Positions 8,233 to 16,346 of a DNA stretch of 64,000 nucleotides are shown piece after piece. Under the pieces are notes generated by a model. The model had not been told where the DNA came from. It did no database searches and worked only from the letters and a program-made list of their open reading frames with translations. The stretch spans positions 1-64,000 of the forward strand of contig NZ_RXFS01000016.1 in the NCBI RefSeq assembly GCF_003952185.1, in the 5' to 3' direction. Position numbers and translations under genes: made by a program. Within the stretch, counting starts at the first letter, position 1; each line of letters starts with the position of its first letter. The stretch comes from Variovorax sp. 679 (GTDB taxonomy: Bacteria; Pseudomonadota; Gammaproteobacteria; Burkholderiales; Burkholderiaceae_C).

Positions 8233-9101
8233 GGCCGCCTCCCCATCAGCCCCTCGGGCTTCCAGATCAGCACGATGGCCATCAGCAGGTAGATGCCGAT
8301 GCCGCTCAGGTCGGCGAAGAACACCTTGCCGAAGGTGTCGACGAAGCCCACCAGCAGCGAGGCCACCAGCGCCCCGGTGATGGAGCCGATGCCGCCGATC
8401 ACCACCAGCACGAAGCAGATGATGAGCACGCTCGCGCCCATGTTGGGATACACCGAGGACATCGGCGCGGCGATCATGCCGGCCAGCGCCGCGAGCGCCA
8501 CGCCGGCGGCGAACACGATGCGGTAGAGCCGCTTCACGTCGATGCCGAGGCCGCGCACCATGTCGCGGTTGCTCGCGCCGGCGCGGATCATCATGCCCAG
8601 CCGCGTGCGGTTGACCACCCAGTACAGGCCCACCGCCAGCACGATGCAGGCGGCCGAGGCGAAGAGCCGGTACCACGGGTAGCTCATGACGCTGCCCAGT
8701 GCGAAGCTGCCGTCGAGCCACGCGGGCACCTTCACGCCGTGCACGTCGTTGCCCACGAGGATGGAGCGCAACTCCTCGAACACCAGGATCAGGCCGTAGG
8801 TCATCAGCACCTGCTGCAAGTGGTCGCGCTGGTAGAGGTAGCTGAAGAAAGCCCATTCGAGCAGGTAGCCGAAGACCGCCGCCAGCACCACGCCGGCCAC
8901 AAGCATCAGCAGGAACTGATCGCCGAAGACAGGCGCGAGCGAGAACGCCATGTACGCGCCGATCATGTAGAAGCTCCCGTGGGCGAGGTTGATGACGCCC
9001 ATGATCCCGAAGATCAGCGTCAGCCCCGAGGCCACGAGGAAAAGAAGCAGTCCGTACTGAACCGAGTTCAGACACTGGACCAGGAAAGTGCCGAAATCCA
9101 C
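8229..9101 (-). CDS. livH: branched-chain-type ABC transporter permease (LivH-like)
   Basis: 290-residue inner-membrane permease. The N-terminal region SGLTLIFGIMGVINLAHGSFYMIGAY is the LivH hallmark, and the conserved cytoplasmic loop shows RAGASNRDMVRGLGID. Around eight hydrophobic helices are evident. It is the first gene after the substrate-binding protein, from which it is separated by 146 bp containing repeat copy 1. That spacing may lower expression of the membrane parts relative to the binding protein, as is common for such importers (inference). Confidence 0.9.
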   Translation of the reverse strand: MDFGTFLVQCLNSVQYGLLLFLVASGLTLIFGIMGVINLAHGSFYMIGAYMAFSLAPVFGDQFLLMLVAGVVLAAVFGYLLEWAFFSYLYQRDHLQQVLMTYGLILVFEELRSILVGNDVHGVKVPAWLDGSFALGSVMSYPWYRLFASAACIVLAVGLYWVVNRTRLGMMIRAGASNRDMVRGLGIDVKRLYRIVFAAGVALAALAGMIAAPMSSVYPNMGASVLIICFVLVVIGGIGSITGALVASLLVGFVDTFGKVFFADLSGIGIYLLMAIVLIWKPEGLMGRRP

Positions 9102-9154
9102 GTGGAGGTTCTCTCTGGGCGGGATCGTTGTTCAATGGGAGTGCATTGCGCGTG

Positions 9155-9245
9155 ACACCGCGGAACCGGCTTTGCCGGGCCGCAGGTGTCGCCCCCTGCA
9201 AGGGGGTTGGCGCAGCACACGAAGTGAGCGAAGCCTGGGGGTGAG
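9155..9245 (-). repeat. box-cluster intergenic repeat, copy 1
   Basis: About 90 bp shared with copies at 14392, 16088 and 18023. Read on the minus strand it starts two bases after the TAA stop of the substrate-binding protein gene with CTCACCCCCAGGCTTCG and ends near GGTTCCGCGGTGT. It contains the pairable elements CCCCCTTGCAGGGGG and CCGGCAAAGCCGG. It is oriented with transcription, like every other copy. Confidence 0.85.
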
Positions 9246-9247
9246 CC

Positions 9248-10429
9248 TTACATCCTGCAACCGCGAGCGGGGTCGGCCAGGCCCTTGATGGCGGTGCTCA
9301 CCAGCTTGTTCTCCTTGCCTTCCACCTTGCGCAGGTAGATGTCCTGCACCGGGTTGTGGGCCTTGCTCACGGTGAAGGTGCCGCGCGGGCTGTCGATCTT
9401 GGCCTTCTCGACGGCGGCCGAGAACTCGGCCTTCTTCGAGATGTCGCCCTTGGTGGCGTTCAGGCCCACGCCCAGCATCTGCGCGGCGTCGTAGCCCTGC
9501 ACGGCGTACACGTCAGGCTGCAGCTTGAACGACTTGGCGTACGCCACGCGGAAGGCGTTGTCGCGCGCGGTGTTCAGGCCGTCGGCGTAGTGCAGCGTGG
9601 TCAGCATGCCTTGTGCCGATTCGCCTTGCGCGTCGAGCGTGCCGTCGGTCAGGAAGCCGGGGCCGTAGAGCGGAATGGTCTTGTTCAGGCCGGCGGCCTG
9701 GTAGTCCTTCACGAACTTCACCGCGCCGCCGCCCGCGAAGAAGGCGTACACCGCATCGGGCTTGGCCGCCGCGATCTCGGTCAGCAGCGCCTGGAACTCC
9801 ACGTTGGGGAAGGGCAGCGTGAGCTGCTTGTCGACCTTGCCGCCGGCCTTCTCGAAGCCTTCCTTGAAGCCGTTGACCGACTCTTCGCCGGCCGCGTACT
9901 TCCAGGTGATCGTCATGATCTTCTTCTTGCCCTGCTGCTTGGCCGCCACCTCGCCCATGGCGTAGGCCGGCTGCCAGTTGCTGAACGAGCTGCGGAAGAT
10001 GTTGGGCGCGCACATCGGGCCCGTGACCGCGTCGGCGCCGGCATTGGGCACGATCAGCACGGTGCCGCTTTCCTTCGCGGCCTTGGCCATCGCCATTGCC
10101 ACGCCCGAGTGCACGGTGCCGACGATCACATCGACGTTGTCGCGCTTGATGAGCTTGTTGACGTTGTCGGTGGCCTTGGCGGGGTCGGATTCGTCGTCGA
10201 CCTTGAAGTATTCGATCTCGCGGCCGGCGAGCTTGCCGCCCTGCTCGTCGACGTAGAGCTTGAAGCCGTTCTCGATGGCCACGCCCAGGGCGGTGTAGGT
10301 GCCGCTGTAGGGCAGCATCAGGCCGACCTTGAGCTTGCCTGTGCCCTGGGCTGCAGCGGCCGTCGCCAGCGAGGCGAATGCGATGGCCGTGAGGGCCAGG
10401 CGGATGGTCGAGGCGGTGCGAGTGGTCAT
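9248..10429 (-). CDS. ABC transporter substrate-binding protein, aromatic-acid/branched-chain type (LivK-like)
   Basis: 393-residue periplasmic binding protein. A signal peptide (residues 1-27, ending AAAAQG) precedes a type-1 periplasmic fold that starts KLKVGLMLPYSGTYTALG. The relatives of this family bind benzoate, 4-hydroxybenzoate or branched-chain amino acids. The start at 10429 overlaps the stop of the upstream hydrolase by four bases (ATGA) and gives a clean signal peptide. Its position next to benzoate-CoA ligase makes benzoate or a close analogue the likely ligand; that is inference from context. It should work with LivHMGF encoded just downstream. Confidence 0.9.
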   Translation of the reverse strand: MTTRTASTIRLALTAIAFASLATAAAAQGTGKLKVGLMLPYSGTYTALGVAIENGFKLYVDEQGGKLAGREIEYFKVDDESDPAKATDNVNKLIKRDNVDVIVGTVHSGVAMAMAKAAKESGTVLIVPNAGADAVTGPMCAPNIFRSSFSNWQPAYAMGEVAAKQQGKKKIMTITWKYAAGEESVNGFKEGFEKAGGKVDKQLTLPFPNVEFQALLTEIAAAKPDAVYAFFAGGGAVKFVKDYQAAGLNKTIPLYGPGFLTDGTLDAQGESAQGMLTTLHYADGLNTARDNAFRVAYAKSFKLQPDVYAVQGYDAAQMLGVGLNATKGDISKKAEFSAAVEKAKIDSPRGTFTVSKAHNPVQDIYLRKVEGKENKLVSTAIKGLADPARGCRM

Positions 10430-11232
10430 GATGTCTCTCTCCGGTTTTTGGTGATGAAGGAAGTGGCCGCGACGATGACACGATCCGGCTGATCGCGATG
10501 CGGGGAATGCCCGCATTCAGGGATTTCGAGCAGCTCGCAACCGCCGACGCGCGCGGCGATGCCGCGGATCTGCGCGAGCGTGCCGTACTCGTCGTCGATG
10601 CCTTGCACCGCGAGCACGGGGCAGCGGATGCCGTCGAGCTCGGCCTCGATGTTCCAGTCGCGAAAGGGCGGGTGCAGCCAGATGCGGTTCCAGCCCCAGA
10701 AGGCCGAGTCGGCGCTGTCGTGGTAGCGGCCGAGCTTCTGCGGCAGATCGGTGCCGAGGTAGGCGGTGCGCGCGTTCTCGATGTTCGCGACGGTCACGTC
10801 CTCCACGAAGATGTGCGGCGCCAGCACCACGAGGCCCGCCACCTTGTCAGGAAAGCGCGAGGCGTACAGCAGCGAGATCGAGCCGCCGTCGCTGTGGCCG
10901 AAGAGCCAGGGCTTCTCGTGGCCGAGCCCGAGCGCGGCGAACAGGGCGGGCAGCACTTCGTGCGCCTGGCGGTGCATGAAGTCGGCGTCCCAGATTTCAT
11001 CGTCGGCGCGCGGCGTGGAGCGGCCGTAGCCGGGGCGCGAGAACACGAGGCCGCGCACGCCGGCGGCTTCGCAGACGCGTGCGGGAAAGTCCTTCCACAT
11101 CGCGACGGAGCCGAGGCCCTCGTGCAGGAAGACGACGAGCGGCGCATCGCTGCGCTCCGGCGCGATCCACTGGCACTCGATGCGCACCTCGCGGCCGCGC
11201 CAATCGATGGTGGCGAACGCGGGCGCGCTCAT
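10426..11232 (-). CDS. alpha/beta hydrolase of the box cluster
   Basis: 268-residue hydrolase with the nucleophile elbow GHSDGG (Ser) in the segment WLFGHSDGGSISLLYA and a terminal His in ECGHSPHRDQP; an acid is likely in GIDDEYG. The fold family covers thioesterases, enol-lactonases and C-C hydrolases. It overlaps benzoate-CoA ligase upstream by four bases and the binding protein downstream by four bases, so it is tightly coupled to benzoate activation. Similar hydrolases recur in box clusters; removal of stalled benzoyl-CoA or of a lactone by-product is a reasonable guess, not shown by the sequence. Confidence 0.8.
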   Translation of the reverse strand: MSAPAFATIDWRGREVRIECQWIAPERSDAPLVVFLHEGLGSVAMWKDFPARVCEAAGVRGLVFSRPGYGRSTPRADDEIWDADFMHRQAHEVLPALFAALGLGHEKPWLFGHSDGGSISLLYASRFPDKVAGLVVLAPHIFVEDVTVANIENARTAYLGTDLPQKLGRYHDSADSAFWGWNRIWLHPPFRDWNIEAELDGIRCPVLAVQGIDDEYGTLAQIRGIAARVGGCELLEIPECGHSPHRDQPDRVIVAATSFITKNRRETS

Positions 11233-12776
11233 GCTTGCTTTTCCTTCTCGCGCAGCCGGAAGCGCTGGATCTTGCCCGTGGCCGTCTTCGGCAGCTCGCT
11301 CACGAATTCCAGGAAGCGCGGGTACTTGTAGGGCGCCAGTCGTTCCTTGACGAAAGCCTTCAGTTCTTCCTCGGTGACCGTTCCGCCATCCTTCAGCACG
11401 ACGAAGGCCTTGGTCTTGGTCAGTCCGTCGGCGTCTTCCTTGCCGATGACTGCCGCCTCGAGCACGGCGGGGTGCTGCATCAGCGTGGCCTCGACCTCGA
11501 AGGGCGAGACGTAGATGCCGCTGACCTTGAGCATGTCGTCGCTGCGCCCGGCGTAGGTGAAGTAGCCGTCGGTGTCGCGGGTGTACTTGTCGCCGCTCTT
11601 GGTCCAGCCGCCCTGGAAGGTCTCGCGCGACTTCTCGCGGTTGGCCCAGTACATCAGCGCCGAGCTGGGGCCGCGGATGTAGAGGTCGCCCACTTCGCCG
11701 TCGGGCACGGGGCGGCCGTCCTCGCCGCGCAGCTCGACCTCGTAGCCTTCCACCGGCCGGCCGGTGGTGCCGTAGCGCACGTCGCCGGGGCGGTTGGAGA
11801 TGAAGATGTGCAGCATCTCCGTGGAGCCGATGCCGTCGATGATCTCGCAGCCGAAGTGCGCCTTGAAGCGCTGCGCGATCTCGCCGGGCAGCGCCTCGCC
11901 AGCCGAGGAGCACATGCGCAGCGCCACCGCTTCGCGCGTGGGCAGCTTCGGCGAGGCGAGCATGCCGGCGAAGCCGGTGGGGGCGCCGAAGAAGACGGTC
12001 GGCTTGTGCTCCACCCAGCGTCGGAAGGTGGCGTCTGGCGTGGGGCGCTCGGCCATCAGCACCACGGTCGCGCCCACGGAGAGCGGGAAGGTCAGTGCGT
12101 TGCCCAGGCCGTACGCGAAGTACATCTTGGCGGCCGAGAAGCACACGTCGTCTTCCGTGAGGCCGAGCACCGGCTTGCCGTAGAGCTCTGCCGTCCACCA
12201 CAGGTTGGCGTGCGTATGGACCGTGCCCTTGGGCTTGCCGGTGGAACCGGAGGAGTACAGCCAGAAGCCCGGGTCGTCCGAAGCGGTCGTCACCGGCGAT
12301 GCCAGGGGCTCGACGGCGGCGAGCGCGGCGTTGAATTCCTTCGCGCCATCGGGAAGAGCGCCCGTGGGCTGCGAGACGAAGAGCGTGCGCACCTCGTGCC
12401 CGCCACGCACCATGGCCTCCTGCAGCGTGGGCAGCAGCGCGCCCGACACCAGCACCGCCTGCGCGCGGCTGTGGTCGAGCATGTAGGCGTAGTCGTCGGG
12501 CGTGAGCAGCGTGTTGACGGCCACCGGCACCACGCCGGCATAGAGGCTGCCCAGGAAGCTCACGGGCCAGTCGTTGCCGTCGAGCATCAGCAGCAGCACG
12601 CGCTCCTCGCGCCGGATGCCGGCCGCATGCAGGGCAGCGGCCAGCCGGCGCGAACGGTCTTCGAGCTGGCCGTAGCTCAGCGTGCCGCGGTCGTCGATGT
12701 AGGCGGTGCGCGAGGCGCGTTCGCGGTTGAGGTCGAACAGATGTCCGGCGAAGTTGAATCGTGGGGGCGGGGTCAT
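11229..12776 (-). CDS. bclA: benzoate-CoA ligase
   Basis: 515-residue AMP-forming acyl-CoA synthetase that converts benzoate, ATP and CoA to benzoyl-CoA, the entry step of the box pathway. The P-loop motif YSSGSTGKPKGTVHTH lies near residue 175, and the stretch AKMYFAYGLGNALTFPLSVGAT is characteristic of the benzoate-CoA ligase subfamily. A C-terminal Lys-containing segment (LPKTATGKIQRF) provides the adenylation lysine. The length matches the family. Context is decisive: boxD lies immediately upstream, and the box epoxidase genes are divergent. Substrate range may include fluoro- or aminobenzoates. It overlaps the downstream hydrolase by four bases. Confidence 0.93.
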   Translation of the reverse strand: MTPPPRFNFAGHLFDLNRERASRTAYIDDRGTLSYGQLEDRSRRLAAALHAAGIRREERVLLLMLDGNDWPVSFLGSLYAGVVPVAVNTLLTPDDYAYMLDHSRAQAVLVSGALLPTLQEAMVRGGHEVRTLFVSQPTGALPDGAKEFNAALAAVEPLASPVTTASDDPGFWLYSSGSTGKPKGTVHTHANLWWTAELYGKPVLGLTEDDVCFSAAKMYFAYGLGNALTFPLSVGATVVLMAERPTPDATFRRWVEHKPTVFFGAPTGFAGMLASPKLPTREAVALRMCSSAGEALPGEIAQRFKAHFGCEIIDGIGSTEMLHIFISNRPGDVRYGTTGRPVEGYEVELRGEDGRPVPDGEVGDLYIRGPSSALMYWANREKSRETFQGGWTKSGDKYTRDTDGYFTYAGRSDDMLKVSGIYVSPFEVEATLMQHPAVLEAAVIGKEDADGLTKTKAFVVLKDGGTVTEEELKAFVKERLAPYKYPRFLEFVSELPKTATGKIQRFRLREKEKQA

Positions 12777-12810
12777 GGTCTTGTCTCCTTCGGCCTTGCG
12801 TGTTCTTCTT

Positions 12811-14361
12811 CTAGAGGCCTAGTGCGGCGAGGACGCCGGGGCTTGCCTGCACCGCGGCGCGGCGGTGATAGAAATCGAGCGCGCGCAGTCCGCCCAGCTC
12901 GGCGCCGCCGCCGGCGCGGCCGGGGCCGCCGTGCAGCGACATCGGCATCACGTTGCCGTGGCCGGTGTGGGCCTGCGCCACTTCGGGCGTGATGACGTGC
13001 ACGCGGCCGTGGCTCGGCGCGACGGCGAGCGCGGCCTGCGCCAGTGCGTCGTCGTCGCTTCCATATAGAGAGGTGACGAGCGAGCCCTGGCCGCGGTGCG
13101 CGAGCGTGATGCCGTGCGCGAGGTCGCGGTAGGGCAGCAGCGTGGCGACGGGGCCGAACACTTCGACGTCGTGCACGCGCTGCGCTGCGTCGGCATCGCG
13201 CGCGCCCAGCAGCACGGGGCCGATGCAGGCGGCGATGGCCGGGTCGGCGTCGACCAGGGGCTTGTCGCGGCCGTCGTGCAGCACGGTGGTCTGTGCGGCG
13301 AGTGCGTCGAGCCCTTCGCGCACCGCGTTGAGTTGCGCGCGGCTCACGAGCGAACCCATGCGCACGCTCTCGTTGCGCGGATTGCCGACGGTGATGCCCG
13401 CGAGCTTGGCGCCGATGGCCTCGGCCGCCGCGTCGTACAGCTCTGCCGGCACCAGGATGCGGCGGATGGCAGTGCACTTCTGGCCCGACTTCACCGTCAT
13501 CTCGCGCACCACTTCGCGCACGAGCAGGTTGAAGGCATCGCTGCCGGGCGAGGCGCCGGGCAGCAGCAGGGCGCTGTTGAGGCTGTCGGCCTCGATGTTC
13601 ACGCGCACCGAGCGCTGGGCCACGGCCGGGTGCGAGCGGATCACCGCCGCCGTCTCGGCCGAACCGGTGAACGAGGCCACGTCGAAGGGCTGCAGCGCAT
13701 CCATCAAACCGGCCGAGCTGCCGCAGACGATGGAGAGCGCGCCGGCGGGCAGCACGCCCGCGTCGACCACGTCCTTCACCATGCGCTGCGTGAGCCAGGC
13801 GGTGGCGGTGGCAGGCTTCACGATCACCGGCACGCCCGACAGCAGCGCGGGCGCGGCCTTTTCCCACAAGCCCCACGAGGGGAAGTTGAAGGCGTTGATG
13901 AAGAGCGCCACGCCGTGCGTCGGCACCTGCAGGTGCTGCGACTGGAACACCGGCTCCTTGCCGAGCTTCACCGCATCGCCGTCGCGCAGCGCGCGCACGT
14001 CGCCGAGCGCATCGCCCCACTTCGCGTACTGGCCGAGCGTGAAGATCGCGCCGTCGATGTCCACGGCCGAGTCGTTCTTCACGGTGCCCGAGTTGGCGGT
14101 GGCGATCTCGTAGTAGGCGTCGCGGTTGGCCTGCAGCACCTTCACGACGGCCGCGAGCAGTGCGGCCCGCTGGCGGTAGGTGAGGGCGCGCAGCGCGTTG
14201 CCGCCCTGTTCGCGGGCGAAGGCGAAGGCGGCGGGCAGGTCGAGGCCGGTGGCATCGACGCGCGCGAGCTCGGTGCCCAGCACCGGGTCGAACAGCGGCG
14301 TGCCGACGCCCGATCCGCTTTGCCAGCGGCCGGCGACGTAGTTGGAAAGAAGCTCGGTCAT
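12811..14361 (-). CDS. boxD: 3,4-dehydroadipyl-CoA semialdehyde dehydrogenase BoxD
   Basis: 516-residue aldehyde dehydrogenase that oxidises 3,4-dehydroadipyl-CoA semialdehyde, the ring-opened product of BoxC, to 3,4-dehydroadipyl-CoA with NADP+. The region ALFINAFNFPSWGLWEKAAP and the cofactor segment SFTGSAETA are typical of the PaaZ/BoxD group; the catalytic Cys is in KSGQKCTAIRR. The C terminus ends with the RALDFYHRRAAVQASP segment seen in this group. The start at 14361 removes an N-terminal extension that reads into repeat copy 2. It sits between the DUF4863 gene and benzoate-CoA ligase in the minus-strand box operon. Confidence 0.92.
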   Translation of the reverse strand: MTELLSNYVAGRWQSGSGVGTPLFDPVLGTELARVDATGLDLPAAFAFAREQGGNALRALTYRQRAALLAAVVKVLQANRDAYYEIATANSGTVKNDSAVDIDGAIFTLGQYAKWGDALGDVRALRDGDAVKLGKEPVFQSQHLQVPTHGVALFINAFNFPSWGLWEKAAPALLSGVPVIVKPATATAWLTQRMVKDVVDAGVLPAGALSIVCGSSAGLMDALQPFDVASFTGSAETAAVIRSHPAVAQRSVRVNIEADSLNSALLLPGASPGSDAFNLLVREVVREMTVKSGQKCTAIRRILVPAELYDAAAEAIGAKLAGITVGNPRNESVRMGSLVSRAQLNAVREGLDALAAQTTVLHDGRDKPLVDADPAIAACIGPVLLGARDADAAQRVHDVEVFGPVATLLPYRDLAHGITLAHRGQGSLVTSLYGSDDDALAQAALAVAPSHGRVHVITPEVAQAHTGHGNVMPMSLHGGPGRAGGGAELGGLRALDFYHRRAAVQASPGVLAALGL

Positions 14362-14391
14362 TCGATGGATCTCAACGTGGGCAGATTCGGG

Positions 14392-14480
14392 GAACACCGC
14401 GGAACCGGCTTTGCCGGGCCGCTGGTGTTGCCCCCGGCGAGGGGGTTGGCGGCCACACGAAGTGGGCAAGCCTGGGGGAG
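14392..14480 (-). repeat. box-cluster intergenic repeat, copy 2
   Basis: Second copy, about 90 bp, filling the gap between the DUF4863 gene and boxD. Read on the minus strand it begins four bases after the TGA of the DUF4863 gene. The C-rich hairpin reads CCCCCTCGCCGGGGG; one stretch in the middle is a little shorter than in the other copies (the variant around TTCGTGT..CGCC). It is oriented with transcription. Confidence 0.85.
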
Positions 14481-14484
14481 TGCT

Positions 14485-14979
14485 TCATACGGTGAACTTG
14501 ATCTGCCCTTCGGGCAAGAGATACAGGACGAGCGCGCGGCCACTGGCCACGGTCGGGCGATGCGCGGTACCGGGCCCGTAGACGCACCAGCCCGCGGGCC
14601 GTCCGTCGAAGGTGGCGACTGCGCCGTCGAGCGGCATGATCAGGTCGATCTCGCCGTTGGGATGCGTGTGGTGCGGGCCGGCGATGTCCTGCATGTCGAC
14701 CACGTCGACCGAGAAGCGGTGCAGCGCGTCCTCGGCCTTGAAGACGCGGCCGTACTTGATGCCGCCGCCTTCGCGCTCGCAGAGCCAGCCTTCGGCGACG
14801 CCGCCGATGCAGGCCTGGCGCAGCTGTTCGAAGCTGGCGCTGCCGGCGCCGTGCTTGGCGTTGAGCCACTGGTCGAGCGAGCCGTCGAGCGGCTTGCCGG
14901 CGATCTCGGCGGTCAGGCCGGCGATCAGCTGGTGAAATGCTTCCTTGCCGGTGGCGGGAGTGCTGCTGCTGTCGGACAT
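14485..14979 (-). CDS. DUF4863 / 4-hydroxylaminobenzoate lyase (PnbB) family protein
   Basis: 164-residue cupin-like protein. The segment GPHHTHPNGEIDLIMPLDG has the histidines and Glu of a cupin metal site, followed by FDGRPAGWCVYGPGTAHRP. From memory, this family (DUF4863) includes PnbB, which converts 4-hydroxylaminobenzoate to protocatechuate and ammonia, and members recur next to boxR. It is the first gene of the minus-strand box operon, directly behind a strong promoter. A role in benzoyl-CoA or aminobenzoate metabolism, or as a small-molecule sensor, is possible; the reaction here is unknown. ATG at 14979 matches the family N terminus. Confidence 0.75.
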   Translation of the reverse strand: MSDSSSTPATGKEAFHQLIAGLTAEIAGKPLDGSLDQWLNAKHGAGSASFEQLRQACIGGVAEGWLCEREGGGIKYGRVFKAEDALHRFSVDVVDMQDIAGPHHTHPNGEIDLIMPLDGAVATFDGRPAGWCVYGPGTAHRPTVASGRALVLYLLPEGQIKFTV

Positions 14980-15007
14980 CGTGGGGCCTCGAACTTTGGA
15001 ACTACCT

Positions 15008-15089
15008 TGCAGGATCACTGCGCGTGCAGTATCTTGCGTGTGGCCGAACAATAAGCATCGAGACAATGAGTGTCAAGCAATATAGTGCA
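15008..15089 (-). promoter_or_regulatory. promoter of the minus-strand box operon with TGCA sites
   Basis: On the minus strand, TTGACA (15076-15071) and TATTGT (15053-15048) are separated by exactly 17 bp, a near-consensus sigma-70 promoter reading toward the DUF4863 gene. TGCA tetramers, the core reported for BzdR/BoxR operators, occur at 15086-15089, 15025-15028 and 15008-15011. The one at 15025 lies inside the imperfect palindrome CTGC-GCGT-GCAG. Benzoyl-CoA-responsive repression by BoxR is the likely control. The promoter is seen directly; operator function is inferred. Confidence 0.6.
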
Positions 15090-15142
15090 TCTATGGTGTT
15101 TACCCTGAGCGAGCACAATCCCGGCGAAGAACGAGGAATTGC

Positions 15143-16087
15143 ATGAATGAGCATGTAGACGCGGCGCTGGCCGCCGCGCTGGAAGGCGGCAATGGCGGCA
15201 ACGGTGCTGCGCCCGCCGGGGAGGCGAAGAATCCGCTGCTCGCGGCGCTGGGCGACCGCGTGCGCAACCTGCGCGCGCAGCGCGGCCTCACGCGCAAGGC
15301 GGTGGCCATCGCCGCCGACGTGTCGGAGCGCCACCTGGCCAATCTCGAATACGGCATCGGAAACGCGTCGATCCTGGTGCTGCAGCAGGTGGCCGGCGCG
15401 CTGCACTGCTCGCTGGCCGAGCTGGTGGGCGACGTCACGACGAGCTCGCCCGAGTGGCTGCTGATCCGCGAACTGCTGGAAAACCGCAGCGAAGCCGACC
15501 TGCGCCGCGTGCGCGTGGCGATCGGCGAGCTGCTGGGCACCGCCTCCGTCGACCCGGCCCGGCACCGGCGCATCGCGCTCGTGGGCCTGCGCGGCGCGGG
15601 CAAGTCCACGCTGGGCCAGATGCTGGCCGAGGACCTGGAGATTCCATTCATCGAACTCAGCCGCGAGATCGAGAAGCTCGCGGGCTGCAGTGTGCGCGAG
15701 ATCCACGACCTGTACGGCACCAACGCCTACCGCCGCTACGAGCGCCGCGCGCTGGAAGAGGCGGTGCAGATCTACAGCGAGGTCGTCATCGCCACGCCCG
15801 GCGGCATCGTCTCCGACCCGGCCACTTTCAACGAGTTGCTCGCGCACTGCACCACCGTGTGGCTGCAGGCCGCGCCCGAGGAGCACATGGGCCGCGTGGC
15901 CGCCCAGGGCGACACCCGCCCGATGGCCGCCAGCAAGGAAGCGATGGAAGACCTGCGCCGCATCCTGAACGGCCGGGCCGCCTTCTATTCGAAGGCCGAC
16001 CTGTCGGTGGACACCAGCGGCAAGACGCTGTCGCAGAGCTTCCAGGCACTCCGGGCGGTCGCCCGGCAGTCCATGGGGCTCGCTTAG
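15143..16087 (+). CDS. boxR: BoxR benzoyl-CoA-responsive regulator (XRE domain fused to shikimate-kinase-like domain)
   Basis: 314-residue repressor of the BzdR/BoxR type. Residues 33-95 form an XRE helix-turn-helix (LRAQRGLTRKAVAIAADVS). Residues 140 to the end resemble shikimate kinase, with Walker A GLRGAGKST at 148-156. In studied homologues this kinase-like half has lost its enzyme role and binds benzoyl-CoA, releasing the repressor from DNA. It is divergent from the DUF4863-boxD-bclA operon and upstream of boxC, so it can control both promoters; TGCA motifs flank it on both sides. The first 30 residues are low-complexity Gly/Ala/Asn. GAAGAACGAGGA precedes the ATG. Confidence 0.93.
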   Translation: MNEHVDAALAAALEGGNGGNGAAPAGEAKNPLLAALGDRVRNLRAQRGLTRKAVAIAADVSERHLANLEYGIGNASILVLQQVAGALHCSLAELVGDVTTSSPEWLLIRELLENRSEADLRRVRVAIGELLGTASVDPARHRRIALVGLRGAGKSTLGQMLAEDLEIPFIELSREIEKLAGCSVREIHDLYGTNAYRRYERRALEEAVQIYSEVVIATPGGIVSDPATFNELLAHCTTVWLQAAPEEHMGRVAAQGDTRPMAASKEAMEDLRRILNGRAAFYSKADLSVDTSGKTLSQSFQALRAVARQSMGLA

Positions 16088-16182
16088 CTCACCCCCAGGC
16101 TTCGCGCACTTCGTGTCGCTGCGCCAACCCCCTTACGGGGGGCAACACCAGCGGCCCGGCAAAGCCGGATCCGCGGTGTTCC
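16088..16182 (+). repeat. box-cluster intergenic repeat, copy 3
   Basis: Third copy, inverted relative to copies 1 and 2 in the genome but again co-oriented with its own transcription unit. It starts immediately after the boxR TAG stop with CTCACCCCCAGGCTTCG and ends at GCGGTGTTCC. The pairable elements are CCCCCTTACGGGGGG and CCGGCAAAGCCGG. Confidence 0.85.
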
Positions 16183-16229
16183 TGGAAAAGTCCCTGGAAG
16201 CCTGAATCGGGCTGAAATCTGAAAAAAAG

Positions 16230-16295
16230 TGCAGCAGGCATTGACTTGCCTGTTTGCATGCAGCATGATGCATGTCATCGGAGCAAGAAAGTGCA
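16230..16295 (+). promoter_or_regulatory. boxC promoter with BoxR operator (TGCA-N6-TGCA)
   Basis: TTGACT (16241-16246) and CATGAT (16264-16269) with a 17-bp spacer form a plausible promoter. Five TGCA tetramers lie at 16230, 16255, 16259, 16269 and 16292. The pair 16259-16262 and 16269-16272 is spaced by exactly six bases and covers the -10 region. BzdR/BoxR operators have been described as TGCA direct repeats with such spacing (from memory), so BoxR should occlude RNA polymerase here when benzoyl-CoA is absent. Confidence 0.65.
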
Positions 16296-16346
16296 CTATC
16301 TTTCCTGTTCACGGTTTCCGAACACTGCCCCACAGGAGACTTCCGC

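Noticed and set aside
5818..10429. True branched-chain amino acid transporter
   Set aside because: The family match is real, but its operon is that of benzoate activation, so an aromatic acid is the more likely cargo; family symbols are kept only as labels.
11079..12992. 637-codon plus-strand frame over benzoate-CoA ligase
   Set aside because: The minus-strand frame has intact acyl-CoA synthetase motifs; the plus-strand product has none.
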